The translations under genes and the position numbers were made by a program. From NCBI GenBank assembly GCA_028554795.2, contig CM068831.1, forward strand, positions 61,436,769 through 61,500,768: a stretch of 64,000 bases of DNA. Reading direction: 5' to 3'. How positions within the stretch are numbered: position 1 is the stretch's first letter; every line of letters starts with the position of its first letter. This DNA is from Sinohyriopsis cumingii (lineage: Eukaryota > Mollusca > Bivalvia > Unionida > Unionidae). Positions 29,908 through 41,879 of this stretch are shown here, piece by piece. The notes under the pieces are model-generated. The model searched no databases. It was not told the origin of the DNA and was given only the letters and a program-made list of their open reading frames with translations.

Positions 29908-31251
29908 CAGGGATGGTCCTGGCTTTTAAAAAGCTGTCGCCAAAAAAATCGCCAACCTCAATATTTTGTCGCCAATTTTCAAAAAGTGTCGCCAGAACAA
30001 GTAGTGTACATTTTTTCAAGTGTTAATTTAGTCTGTTAATGTAACAGGCAATGAAAATTACAAAAGATGGGTTGGTTAATACTCTAATTACAACAAGCAT
30101 TAACAAAATGTTACAAAGTGTTACATGAAGATACGTCGCGATTTTAGGGCTGCCCACTTGTTGAACGCAGTTTCAAAGTCTAATTTTTCACATCTGTACA
30201 TGCTGATTCTTATTAAATTCTCGAGAGATGAGATGCAGAGTTTATTTCTGATGTCAGTTTGTATGAGGTTCATCTTACTGAATCCACATTCACAGTCTAA
30301 AGTGCTGACAGGTGACACCAGTAGTCTCTCAGCAGCCCCCCCCCCCCACACCCTTATGGCTAACTTCACAAAGCTTGTAGTGAATTGCTTCCTAAATCCC
30401 AAGAATGATCACTGAATGCTGTATAAATTTTCTCAACAAACAAAATAGGATCTCCATTCCCACGAATGAAACTTACATGAGTCAACACTTGGCAATATTG
30501 TACCGTATATATAAGCATAAATTCACACCCTATTTAGGTATTCTTTCACTCCTGTATTTTGAGAAATAAATAATTATTATTAATTATGCAAAACTGTTTT
30601 CTTTTTAGCTATTTTTTGTTGCGGAGTTTAAGTCTCTGTAGCCGTAACACGGGATTGATGGCAAAAGGAAAAGATCAATGAGTAAAATGCTGCACTGGCG
30701 ACAGATATAATTGTGATTGAGATTTTTTCCATTTGCTTTGTATATATACGCAGTAGTCGGTACTTCAAAGGTTATCAGTTTTCTATGAAGGTTCAACAAA
30801 ACTATTGTATTGGTATATGTAAAAAAAACAACAAAAAAAACAGAAGGATTAGTCATTCAATTAATTGTATCTGTTCTATTCGCGTCTTCAGAAGTCGGTC
30901 AGTTGTAGGTATAGTGCGGTAGCATGAATGACTGTATCACAGCATACAGTACTCAGCCCAGATGTCAGCATAAGCAGATTATGATGTAACAATGCACTGT
31001 AAAGATGGGGTTGTCAATAAGAACAAAGGATCGTTTGTTTAACAGATTGATTCCAATGCATTACTTAGTCAAGTTTGTGGCTTCCTTTCGTTCTGGCTTT
31101 AAATTTATTCAGTCCAAATCCATGATTGTATGTACAAATTAAATAACCAAAAAGTCTGTCGCCAAAAAAATCGCCAGATGGGATATTTTTGTCGCCAATA
31201 AGGAAAAAAAATCGCAATTTGCGACATTGGCGAAGCCCAGGACGATCCCTG
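29908..31251 (-). mobile_element. hAT DNA transposon, 1.34 kb, internally deleted
   Basis: The termini are inverted repeats: left CAGGGATGGTCCTGGCTT, right (reverse complement) CAGGGATCGTCCTGGGCTT, with the CAGGG start common in hAT elements. TATTTC is repeated on both sides (29902-29907 and 31252-31257), a partial match to the 8-bp target duplication expected. Inside, the minus strand encodes a hAT C-terminal dimerisation domain. Subterminal TCGCCA motifs occur several times at both ends. The catalytic part of the transposase is not evident, so this is a deletion derivative. Confidence 0.85.
30121..30402 (-). pseudogene. hAT transposase C-terminal dimerisation domain
   Basis: A 93-codon open stretch includes CECGFSKMNLIQTDIRNKLC and LENLIRISMY, the hATC signature (usually ERxFSxMxxIKTxxRNRL) by which transposase subunits dimerise. 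Family length is normally 500-700 residues, so only the end is left. It is similar to hAT transposases related to ZNF862/KIAA1586-type domesticated genes. No start of its own is credible. Confidence 0.8.
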
Positions 31252-32689
31252 TATTTCTATTGTGCACAGTCATCCTTTAAATCAAGCACTACATCATTAT
31301 AAAACACCCCCTCTCTTTGTAAAGGGTGAAGGTTGATTGGAGGATTGTACCTTCTTTCAAAGTACCCATTTTATTCGGTTCTCGTTATCTAGGAGATGAT
31401 CGCCCTCGGTGTTGTTGCCCGGATCCAGTAAACTTATATGTAGAATAAATAGATCTCTGAGCAGATATATAGAACAGAACGACTCGAGCTCCCGTACATA
31501 GAAAATCAAAACTTAATCAATAACACAATACATTAGGAAGATACACTTCTTCTCCGAATAAATCTTTCACCAAATTTCCAAACACAAATATATTTATAAA
31601 AATAGCTCATCTGTTTTACTGATAGTATTATTTCATCATAAGATTGAGTGAACAATCAAAGTCGTTGCCTTATACAATTGCATAACCTGCTTAGCTCTGG
31701 TTCACTAAAAATTCCACTGTAGCTGTTCTCTGTCCTTTCGCTTTTTTCTTTGCTTTTTCTCTCCCAACCTCCCTACTGCCCTACCTCCTTTTGGCCCTCA
31801 AACCTTGTGTGGGTAGATGGATATGTAAGCATGTAGATACACAGATACTTAGGTCAGTGCGGAGGTACATCTGAGGATACATCTGAAGAGCTATTTTCCC
31901 CTTTTGTGCTTTCAAGTGTTGTTCATTTATACCGCCAAAATTGTGTCTGTCAACCTTCCAGATATCCAGTCCCTTGGACAAATATTTTACGAGAGAATTT
32001 TTTCCAAAATGACTCTCGGAGTCCCGTGTACCTTTACTCTTGCAGCAAAGCTTAATTAGATGTCTTGATGGGGGGAATATTTACAGCTAGGAAATTTCGT
32101 GTGGAAAACACGCCCCTATTTAGCGTAACCAATCAGGATGAAATATATTTACCGCCTTTTATCTGATGGTTCCAAAATTGGGGTCAACTTGACCTTCCAG
32201 GTTTTTGAATAACAGTTTCTGGAAATTTTCCAAGTTTGACAGTTCCACTATGAAAATCAAGTTAGCCGTGTCCCTAATAGTCCGTCTCACGGTTTAGTGA
32301 ACGAATGCTTGAATTAAAAATCTCTACCAGTGCGACCAGACATTTCGAATCACTGCTGTATAGCGATTTAACAAGCGCCTGTCCCCACAGATCTAATTAA
32401 TTGTTCTCTGGCCCGAACTAATGTGCTTTTCGTAGATCTACAGAAATTTGCCCCCTCACAATCATACAAAAAAGAATCATTCTGTTTTTAAAACAAGAGG
32501 TCCAAGCAGGTAACAGAAAGCTTAACTGGTTGGCCTAATAGCCAAATGTATGGACAGTTGGCCAGGATATCTGGGTCGGCAGGACACATTTTGTTGATAT
32601 TTCTTCCAATGTTGTTGCTTGTATGTTGTTGAAACAACTGCCTCAAGGCTTCTAAAGTTGTTTATCTTTACCCATACTTGACTGCATAA
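31252..32689. other. Non-coding stretch, nothing recognised
   Basis: No gene or clear repeat found in this AT-rich interval. Short open frames have no recognisable content. Confidence 0.4.
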
Positions 32690-33620
32690 AAGCATGACTT
32701 ATACAATATTTACAGGCCAAGAAGCATTGTTTCAAAGTTGGTCAAATTCTGTTTAGCATATTTTTTTAATATTTTCATTTTTGTTTTAATACAGCTGTGT
32801 TAATGTTTATTTGTACTTTTAGTGGCAGATGGGCATAATTTTATATAACTCAGAAAGCTTGTTATGACAAGTTGCTTTCTATAAAGTCTAGTCATAGTCT
32901 GCTCATCATTGTTTCAGAAGTCATTTAATGTTTTTGTTCTGTTTTTTATTGTTTTTTCTATTTTAATCATCAGTGGTGACATGCAAGGGAATATTGGCAT
33001 TATTTGTATAAACTTGAAAGACTTTTATGCTGGGATGCTTTCTGTGACATTTATTTCTGAAGTTGCTTAAATGTTTTTCAATTTCTTTTTTAGTAACAGG
33101 AGACATATTTGATGGTGAACATACATCTTTTGTACAAATCTGAAATGAACTTCATATCAGAATGTTTATAATAAATTTTATTCAGAGGTTTTGAATAAGG
33201 CATTTAATGTTCTTTATGTTTTTTCTCCATTTTTAGTAACAGTGGCTAATTTTGAAGGCCGACTTGGCACATATTTGAAAGGTCTTTATACCAGAATACT
33301 TTCTTTCAAGTTTAGTCAAATTCTATTCCCCAAACTTTGGAGAAGATTTATATATTTTCAGTAAGAGTGGCTTGCATAGTTTTTGCAACAGTGACCATAT
33401 TTAAGAACAGATTTTCATCATTTTGCACAAATCTGGAAAGACTTCCTGCCAGGATGTTTTCTGTCAAATATGATTAAAATCTGTTCAATGGATTCTTGGG
33501 GGAGGGATGGGGGGAGGGTTTGGATGGTCATGGCATATCATCATCTTTTTTGTACAATCAAAAAGCCCTTCAACCAAATTCAGTCAAAATTATTTCATTT
33601 TATTTTAGAATAAGCTTAAA
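32690..33620 (+). repeat. Degenerate tandem array, units about 125-170 bp
   Basis: The phrase CAGGATGNTTTCTGTC...AAGTTnGTCAAATTCTG, or a decayed form, recurs at about 32724, 32862, 33031, 33155, 33290 and 33446. Each is followed by a T-rich stretch and TAACAGTGGC or similar. Units are strongly diverged, indicating an old satellite-like array. Confidence 0.55.
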
Positions 33621-34797
33621 ATATTGATTGTCTGCAAAAGATCAGATCACAATATGTGATGCATGAGGTATGCTTGACCACACCATAAACTCACTTGATC
33701 TTTGGCCATATGAGTTAAAACAAAAGAAAAGCAATGTGCAATAATTTTACAGATCTAATTTCCTGATTTCAGCACACATGAGAGTGAATTATGGTAGATT
33801 TTTAGGGTGGTTAACACAAGTTTCTACTACTGCAGAGTGAGAGAGAAAACAAAGCTGATTTTGAGGAATTCATACCCCATTCTGCAAGAGCACAAGTTGA
33901 ACAATCATGGATCTTGGAGAGTATTTCTGGATAAACACAAAGTAATAATGTGGCACAAGAACTGCAGCCAGCCAGTGATATGAATCACAATGAAATATTT
34001 CCTAAAGCTTAAAGCTCATTTGGCCTTCAGCTAAGTTATTTTAGATTTGTATTTGATGAAAGAGCAACACACATAGCTTATATAGCGCTGAGGCAGATGG
34101 AGTAAAGGCACACTAGAGTAGCCAAACCATGCTGACCCAATGGTAGAATTTCAACCCAGTCATAGATGATTCTGGCATACTAAACAGCCACCATGACTTT
34201 ATGAGCCAAACGAGCTGCAATATAAAGTGGATTATAATACTGAAGGATAAATTTAATGCTTCTGTTATTCCTGATGAAAATCAGGCATGTGCTTTGATGA
34301 TAGCTTTATTGATAATAAACATCATATTACATTTGTGATGAAGATAAAAATTATAAAGAAGCATACCTGTTACAAAGTAACAAAAGGAAAAAGAAAACAA
34401 TATTAAATTTTGTAAAATCCGTTACATACTTGGGTAATTATGAGCAATTTTTAAACCTTGTCAGAAATAATAAATACACCACTGTCTGGCTATTCTGTTC
34501 ATGTAATATTTCCATCGCCAATATTGGCACAAAACACATACTGAATTTGACTGACTGATGAAAATAAGATACTGCAATGCTCACCATTTGAATAGCATCA
34601 ATTTTCACCAAAACATTCTGTTTAAAATAATGCTAACTTTGCATACACAGGATACCACCCGTGTTTTTATGACCTGTGATATGTCAGCCTGTTCTGCGCA
34701 TAGCTTTGAAAATATGTAATATTTATGCATCAAGCTATGGAAATGAAATGCATTACTTTGGACTCTTTCCATCAGCATTTTGGCCAAGGAACTAGGT
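33621..34797. other. Non-coding stretch, nothing recognised
   Basis: No gene or repeat signature noticed in this AT-rich interval. Confidence 0.35.
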
Positions 34798-34810
34798 CAT
34801 GTTTATAGCT

Positions 34811-35052
34811 GTTGTTGTTGTTGTAGGGTTTAACACCATTTTTCAGCACAAGATAGGCTATACATGGCGGCCAGTATAATTGGTGGAGAAAGAACCATGG
34901 AAAACCCCGGGAAGAACCACCGACCCACGAGAAGCTACTGGCAGGCTTTCTCACGTACCAACGTTAGCCAAGGCTGAGACTCGAACTCACACAGACAGAG
35001 GTGAGATGGCAGTGATCCGTAATGGTGAGCGCTTTAGACCACTCGGGGCCCC
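34811..35052 (-). mobile_element. tRNA-derived SINE, copy A (GTT tail)
   Basis: Flanked by a perfect 13-bp target-site duplication, CATGTTTATAGCT (34798-34810 and 35053-35065). On the minus strand it starts GGGGCCCCGAGTGGTC, with a tRNA-like A box; a B box follows (GAGTTCGAGTCTC). The unique body ends in a (CAA)n tail, seen as GTTGTTGTTG on the plus strand. About 242 bp. Confidence 0.88.
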
Positions 35053-35065
35053 CATGTTTATAGCT

Positions 35066-36243
35066 ATAGTTTTACAAAATTCAATGTAACAATGCCAGTA
35101 AATGGCAAGAGATATTAAGCAAACTAAACTGATCTTGTAAAAAATCAGTGAAAGTTCAACATTTAATAAAAATAAGTTATAATGCTTAAGAGAAAAAACA
35201 ATGAATAAGAAGTAATGTGCTTACAATGTCTCAATTATGGGGAAAAAAAATGACCAAAGAATTTAGAAACAGACCATATGTCCAGGAATTTCGTGAGAAT
35301 CCATTTTAGTGGCAAAATTAGAAACTTGGATTAAGATCCAGTATTGTTCTAAGGTAAACATTTCCATCTTTTAAATAATGCATTTATTTGTATGATTCTA
35401 AATGACAGAATTTAAATAGGTTTCTCTGAGTTACAAGTTCAAGAAGGTCATGGACTGGGTTTTCATGCTGACATTTTTCATATGCATTCAGAATAGAAAT
35501 CTGGGATATTTTTATACACTTAATGAATAGCACATTCCTTAATTAAAAGATGATTGTTCTCTCTTTATACAAATTGGATTTTCAATTAAAAAAAATATCA
35601 AGTGATTCAGTGTTTACAGAAATGACGTATTGTTGTGCAGAATTACACAACTAACAGAGTAGGCTGACATTGTGGTATTTAATAATAAAACCACTACCTA
35701 AACAATTAAAATCTTTTACATTTCCAAGTGTATATTGCTTCATTCATTGTAAACAATAAATGTGTCAACTTTATACATCAAATACTTCTTTATGTATAGA
35801 CTGACTTTAATTCAAGGGTAACCTTTATAATAGGAAATTTTGGAATTCTAATAGTTGTTTTCTCTCTCTCTCTTTCTATCTTATCTCACAGTCTTACCCT
35901 TCAGGATCAATTTCTCAAAACAATAAGTAATTTGTGATGATAAGAATCAGTTTACAATATTTTGATTCAAAGAGACAGACACTGCATATTTACAAAAGTA
36001 TGAAGAATGTCTGAGAAAAGTTTTTACATTTTTGGTACATGTCTATAATGTGTGGAAAAATTTAAGAGTAAAGTCCGATTGTTATAGCTGTGTATCTATT
36101 CTCCACGGAAGATTTTTTATATGCGCTTTAAAATCTTGAGTGAATTTGTTCACTGTCATGTCAGCGAGGCCAAGTGACCAACCATAGCTGCCATTTCTCA
36201 TACTCGAAATTTACAAGTTTTTCGTCTGCATCTACATCACTTA
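35066..36243. other. Non-coding stretch
   Basis: No gene seen. There is a short (TC)n run near 35.86 kb and otherwise plain AT-rich sequence. Confidence 0.35.
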
Positions 36244-36257
36244 GTCATCTGAATTTG

Positions 36258-36577
36258 TGTGTGTGTGTGTGATTTGGATTTTTAACGTAGCTTTAACAAT
36301 TTTTCAGTCATATCTCTATGATGTCTGCAGTGTGGCAGTTTTTAGTGATGTCTAGCGCTGGGGCATCATGCTGCATACATGTGGCATGATGTCCCACCCA
36401 GTCACATTATCCTGACACCAGGCCAACCAGTCCTAACACTAACCTCTTAATGCTGAGAGCCAAGCGAGGCAGCTGTTAGTACCATTTATGTAAGTCTTTG
36501 GTATGACTCGGCCAGGGATCGAACCCACGACCTCCCGCATCCGAGGCGGACGCTCTAACCACTAGGCCACCGGAGCG
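36258..36577 (-). mobile_element. tRNA-derived SINE of a second family (320 bp)
   Basis: Precisely bounded by a 14-bp duplication GTCATCTGAATTTG (36244-36257 and 36578-36591). On the minus strand the head contains a canonical A box (TGGCCTAGTGG) and B box (GGTTCGATCCC). It is followed by a body containing GTGTCAGGATAATGTGACTG, which resembles conserved central domains of metazoan SINEs, and an (AC)n 3' end. Both boxes look intact, so the copy is probably young. Confidence 0.9.
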
Positions 36578-36591
36578 GTCATCTGAATTTG

Positions 36592-38138
36592 AAAATTTAT
36601 AAAAACTAATTGCTGCCTACATCAATATCAGAGCCTTTACCTAAGTTATTGAATCTTTCATAGTTGTAATTCTCATCGTAAAAACTTCTTAAGTACTGAA
36701 TGAAATCCACGACCACCATTCTGGAGAGTGGAGATTACGACTCAATTACTTTAAATAGCAGATATTGATCAGTGCATAACAGTGACCATGTGATCTGACG
36801 TAATTGTCATTCGCAGAAATGAATGTATTATCTAATAGGGGGTTTTCCCCGAAGGTGGCGCAAAGAAAACCAGCTCAAAATGGCTGATGTTTACAGCAGG
36901 CGTCAAAAGGCGCTTCCATGCAAATGGAGTAGAGGCATCAAAGGGCGCTTCCATGTGAGAGGAGTAGAGGTGTCCAAAGACGTATGCATGAGATAAAGGT
37001 TTTAAAGAAAAGGTCACACAAATCAAGTCATGTAACACTGAAGACTAATTTAAATTTGATAAAAATAAAAATGGCTGAACTTCATTTAGCAGAGAATCTG
37101 ATCCCTACCAAATGTAGATGATTCAGTTGTGTATAAAATAACTAGGGTTGGTATCCCCATGTGCAGTAATTATCAGGAACACAGTTAAATCGATATATAA
37201 GCAATATGCATATTTTTAAAAAAACTTTGTTCTGTCAGTTTTTCACAAAAGATATTTTAAAAATATATTTTCTTCAAAACATTTGCTAAAATTGTGTGAT
37301 TTACAATTGTATTCAAATGAATAGTGTACATCCTTTATCATTTCCAATTATTGCAATTAAATACTTTGGATCAAAAGTTTTTAAAAATAAAATTGACATT
37401 TCTATTTCTCCAGGATAACACATTATTCATTTCACATGTATTTACAAAAACCAAAATCAGCATATTACACTTCTTAAATAAATAATATTCCTATTTTTCC
37501 TGGAAAATGTTTAACTAGTGTGTAAAGTAAACATCACAAGGTTACATATATGAGTTACAAAATTATTGGGTCATCCCTTACAAATACAAATTGAAACTAG
37601 GAAAGAGGAAAACACTGCAGTTATTATATTGTTGTACAAGCTATTAGAAATCTCAACAGAATATCGGCAACTAAAACTAGAAGGTTGCTAGTTTGATTCC
37701 TGCCATCTAACCAGCCTGGATACTCATTAATGTGCATGACCTTGCTCACAATCAAACTCATCTAGTCATTCATGATACAATCATACAAACTTGGGTACCT
37801 AGTTTAACTAAAATCTGATCAATATACATACATTATATATACATATAAACGTGTGCGTGTGTGAGTATTCATAACCTCACTCAGATGTAAAATCACCTCT
37901 TTAACACGTTTGGATTATGCTCATAATCAAACACCTCTGTGACCTTGATGATATGACATTAAATACCAAATCTGATCAGGTATATGAATTCTACAGTGTG
38001 CACAAGCTACAGCAATCAGATGCAAGATCATCCTCAATACAGATGTTGTTCATAATCAAAGTCTTCCAAGAGCTTAATGATATGAACTTAAACTCAAAGA
38101 CTGATTCAAATATGATTAAAACAGAAGCCTCTCATGTA
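36592..38138. other. Non-coding stretch, nothing recognised
   Basis: No gene seen. AT-rich with a short (TG)n-like tract near 37.85 kb. GGCGCTTCCATG recurs at about 36.91 and 36.95 kb, a local 50-bp-scale duplication. Confidence 0.35.
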
Positions 38139-39249
38139 AAACACTCCCTCAATAACTCACGCCCTGATAACTCACGAACCCGCTTATAATGCAGGGTCAG
38201 GCGTGGAGCCCATTTTTTAAACCAGAAAATATCCCAAAACTTGATCCCTATTTGTTGAACTTGAAGAAAATCACGATTAAATTTGGTAATGGAAACTTTG
38301 ATGTATCGCTCATTTTATTATCTAAAACGGTATATAGGAACTGGAAATTTTAATCAACACTATGAAATATCAAATTTAAAAATAGTTCACACAATATTTG
38401 ACATTTTCTTTCCAAATGACATTCCTAGTACACTACAATTAATGATATGTAAGGAAATTTCAATAAATGATGTCACTCACGCTGAGTGGAGGCAGTATTT
38501 TAATAAATAAACACAAATTAAATAATTTCTTTATCAACTGAAATTTGCGTTCTAGTTCTATCTTTAAGTTCCTTTTAAGTGTAATGGTCATAAATGCAAT
38601 GGGTCCTCTTGTAATTAAACGTAACATGCGTCAATCTACCGTGACAGCTATGTCCGCGAGCGTTTCTCTGAGAACCTAATTAAGTGCCAACTGTGTTTTG
38701 ATAACTGACTTCTGGAAGTATTTGTTGTATTGTTGCACTGAATTAAAAGCTGACCTCCTCTGTATTATCACACTAATTATGTCTTTTGAATCAAATAATG
38801 GACGTGGAATAAAAGAAAAGTTAAAAGGCAAGAAAATCCTACAAACTTAAAATCTAGCGGTCCCGGTTGTGTGTTGGGTGAACTCAATCGAATGCTTCTA
38901 AATGTTATTGTGTACGTAACATAAACTAACTTAAATTACCAATTCTTTCATAACTGTGATCAAAGATAACAAGGCAGCCAAGTGAAATGAATAATTCGTA
39001 AAATAAAGAGTTTGATTTCACAGATAGAGACCAAACGAGTCTCAGAGAATTCTTAACTGGCACTTAGAGATATCCTCAAGGATGATGAGAAGTTTCATTA
39101 TTAATTCAAAATTAATTAATTCATGACATCAATATTGTACTAACTGAGCAATATGAAAATTGAATTTCAACATAGACAATTGTCTCACAAAATAAATGTT
39201 GTGTACTTTTGAAAAAAATAAGAATCTTGTTTGGTGGTGTATGAACAGT

Positions 39250-39321
39250 TAGTCTAGTTCCCTGCTCTGTGGATTCCTGATTTGGCAGGATAATATTAAA
39301 CACCCCTACGGGAACCAGACT
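39250..39321. repeat. Short fold-back with AGTCTGGTTCCC arms
   Basis: AGTCTAGTTCCC (left) and GGGAACCAGACT (right) form a 12-bp inverted repeat about 50 bp apart. Counterparts occur at about 61113-61187 and 62614-62709. Confidence 0.55.
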
Positions 39322-39560
39322 CATCAAGAAAATAAAAAGCAGTGACGTAATACACAGATTTTTTTCCCCTACACGTGATGGTTGTTGAAACCAGCTGGAA
39401 CGATCTTTCATAAGTTGGACATTTTAGAAATAAATGTTATTTAAAGAGAATAATGAACAGCTTCATTAGAAAAGCGCGTTATTAAAAATTAATGCCGCTC
39501 CTCCCCCATGGTTTTCTCGATGTCAAAGCAATTTTTTTTAATTTTTGGAGCTCCATCGGT

Positions 39561-39795
39561 TTGTTTTGTTTTGTGGGGTTTAATGCCATTTTTCAGCACC
39601 CGATAGGTTATACATGGCGGTCAGTATTAATGGTGGAAGAAGAACCGGGGAAAACCCCGGAAAGAACCACCGACTCACGAGAAGCTACTGGCAAGCTTTC
39701 TCACATACTGAGATTCGAACCCATGCAGACAGAGGTGAGATGGCAGTGATCCGTAACAGAGAATGCTTTAGACCACTCGGCTACTTGGGGCCCCA
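39561..39795 (-). mobile_element. tRNA-derived SINE, copy B, inserted in the TA element
   Basis: Same family as copies A, C and D. It lies within copy 1 of the TA-targeting element, close to its right terminus. Flanks 39548-39560 and 39796-39808 are a 13-bp duplication with two differences (GAGCTCCATCGGT / GAGGTCCATCAGT). The matching site in copy 2 (near 61470, GAGGTCCCTCGGT) is empty, which confirms the insertion. Confidence 0.9.
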
Positions 39796-39882
39796 GAGGT
39801 CCATCAGTAACTCGCGCCTCACATATAGTGCAGTCTATGTCTGTGGACCCTTTTGTGCACGAGTTATCGAGGGAGAGGTGTA

Positions 39883-40345
39883 TATACAAGTAAGTATTTA
39901 CAGGCAGGCAGATGATGGATAATCATGTTGCATGATGACACAAGGCCTACCCATACCCCAATTGGCCTTTAACCTGGTAAGCTAAAAATCAAATATGGAA
40001 TTGTTCTTTTAAAAATTCAATTCTGTATCTTAAAAGCTATCATGCTTTTTGTATGCAAACATTTTCTTTTAAATATATACACAATGTGTCTAAAGTTGAT
40101 AATGTACTGTGAATTCATGTAATTATGCATGTATAAATTTTTATTATTTGATTTTGCTTGTTACATTCTGGCCACTGATTCAATACTTCATTAAGCGAGT
40201 GAGATCATATTCTCTATATTGATGGATCATGACTGATTGCTAGGCCTTTAAATTTTTGTGCTAATTTTGGTTTTCACTAATAACAAGATTTCAATATAGG
40301 AAAACATTTAAATTTTTTCATAATCAATATATTTACTGGAACTTA
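39883..40345. other. 3' flank of the IAP gene
   Basis: On the minus strand this is the region after the IAP stop codon, presumably 3' untranslated sequence. It is AT-rich. An AATAAG lies immediately after the stop and several AT-rich polyadenylation-like hexamers follow; none is decisive. Confidence 0.35.
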
Positions 40346-40587
40346 TTATAAAATTATAATCATCTTCCCAGTAATTGATGCTCTGCAGACTGGACACCAC
40401 TGTAAAGATGTACTGCAGTTGGCACAGGTCGCTACATGGTTACAGGGCAAATAAAGCATATTTATTTTGTTTGCAAAGCAGATCTTACAAAGAGATGCAC
40501 GACGCAGTTCCTGGAGCTCTCTCATAGTTTCTGAATCAATATTTGGTTCATGCTCAGTGGTTTCCTCCCTTGTCTCAAGTTCTGGGT
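40346..40587 (-). CDS. Last exon of a host inhibitor-of-apoptosis gene (RING finger)
   Basis: On the minus strand the exon opens after TTTGTAG and ends at TAA. It encodes 79 complete codons, after two bases that complete a split codon. The C-terminal half is a RING finger of IAP type: CKIC, then LPCNHVATC, CANC and WCPVCR, ending ITGKMIIIL. This matches BIRC2/3/7-type proteins, E3 ubiquitin ligases that restrain caspases. Upstream is an acidic linker (ETMRELQELRRAS). The exon starts in phase 1 and so joins in frame with the exon at 57800-57862. BIR-domain exons are not seen in the window and probably lie beyond its right end. Confidence 0.85.
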
Positions 40588-40879
40588 CTACAAAGAAAAT
40601 ATAAAGTGCTCTGCAAATTTTAAAGGTGAAACAAAACTAGCCTTAAATTCTGTTTCAAATTCTAAAAACAGCTTAAGCAACAAGTTCGTAAAACTTTGTT
40701 ATATAAGTATCAATGTAAATTTTATTAAATGCATTTAGAAAAATACAAAAAATATCAATGACTTAGTAAGCAGGTGAATTGTTAATATTTAATCCATGTA
40801 GCACAATGAAGACCAATATTAACTTACTTAATTCACACTGCCAGTAGTGGTCTCGCAGTGCTTGATGCAACATCTAGAT

Positions 40880-41875
40880 AGATGGATACTACGGTTCAAC
40901 ATGAATGGCTGTTAAACTAAATTTGATTGGTTTATTGGTCGTTTTAAACTTATTTTCATCATGGAAGTTTTACAAATGTGTGTTTCAAGTAAGGGCCACA
41001 CAGCAAACCAAATTGGCTGAATTACAACAGGTTTGTCTTCAGATGACGTTTTCAGTCAGCAAATACTGGCTGGTGATAGCTATGATGACAATGAATTTCA
41101 TGTATATTGGTCTGTTGGACATTGGGAAAATGTCACTGGAAATACCAGTGTGTGATTTTGAGCCCAAAATTGATGGTGAGTGCGAGTCCAACGTACGTGT
41201 TGGATGAACCAGTTATATTTATTCAACATACCCATGTCTGAACAAGCAAACTATGGAAATGTTGGATTTAAAACCCTAATACAACATTATGGAAGAGAAA
41301 AATCTGGCATAAGAGGCAGCAAAACAGTGATTCAAGGAAGTAAATCTTTGGCAGAGTTCATGTTAGTGAAAACTCAGAGGTCTTGGAAATGCTTAATCAC
41401 GGATATTGGATGTCAATTTTTTATTGGGGATGCAGAAAATCACTTAGGCGAGAGTCCTCCGTATGCATGTAATAGGTGGGCAGCAAAATTCAAGACTTGC
41501 CAGTCCTGCTTCAGCCACCTGCTTAGTGGGAAAATGTGTTGATCAATTAGTTGTGCTGATATTTACAATGACAGAATTTAGAGGCTGAACCCCTCCCCCC
41601 CCAGTACATATCACCATTATAAGAGTACATCAAAAGAGCATGCAGCAATAGCTGGGCTACAAGATCAAGGGCTTTGACTGGCAGGTGGGTGTGAAAAACT
41701 ATTGATATTTACAGTGCTTAAATTCAGAGGCAGAAAGACCCAGAGATGTACCTGTAGTCATTTATAACAGTGCATCAAAGAAACAACTTGAGCTTTCATT
41801 ATTGTGTTCACTTCTGAGTTTAGCGGAATAAGCAGTGCATGTGACCTAGGAATCATGACATGTTGACACTTAGAA
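40880..41875 (+). repeat. Duplicated segment A (forward copy)
   Basis: Matches in reverse orientation 46615-47575 (A') over nearly its whole length. It contains an open stretch for a membrane-anchored protein (see 40905-41545). Confidence 0.8.
40905..41545 (+). pseudogene. Remnant of a membrane protein gene, forward copy
   Basis: Reads MAVKLNLIGLLVVLNLF at the start, a hydrophobic signal-anchor. Then comes KYWLVIAMMTMNFMYIGLLDIG, and in another frame further on YGNVGFKTLIQHYGREKSG. A single N-terminal anchor followed by a MMTMNF-type segment vaguely recalls Golgi nucleotide-sugar transferases, but this is weak. Frames change along the sequence, so it is probably a pseudogene or unspliced genomic copy. 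An inverted homologue occurs at 46974-47540. Confidence 0.4.
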
Positions 41876-41879
41876 CTGA

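Larger units (their letters stand above)
38139..39880. mobile_element. TA-targeting non-autonomous DNA element, copy 1 (with SINE B inside)
   Basis: Ends are inverted repeats of the type CACCTCTCCCTCGATAACTC, flanked by TA on each side (38137-38138 and 39881-39882), as in the Tc1/mariner/pogo group. Without the SINE inserted at 39561-39795 the element is about 1.49 kb. The second copy at 58036-61553 is about 1.52 kb after removal of its own insertion, and the internal sequence is similar throughout. No transposase was recognised. Confidence 0.8.

Noticed and set aside
36500-36577. Functional tRNA gene
   Set aside because: A and B boxes are present, but the region is the head of a 320-bp SINE bounded by a 14-bp duplication.
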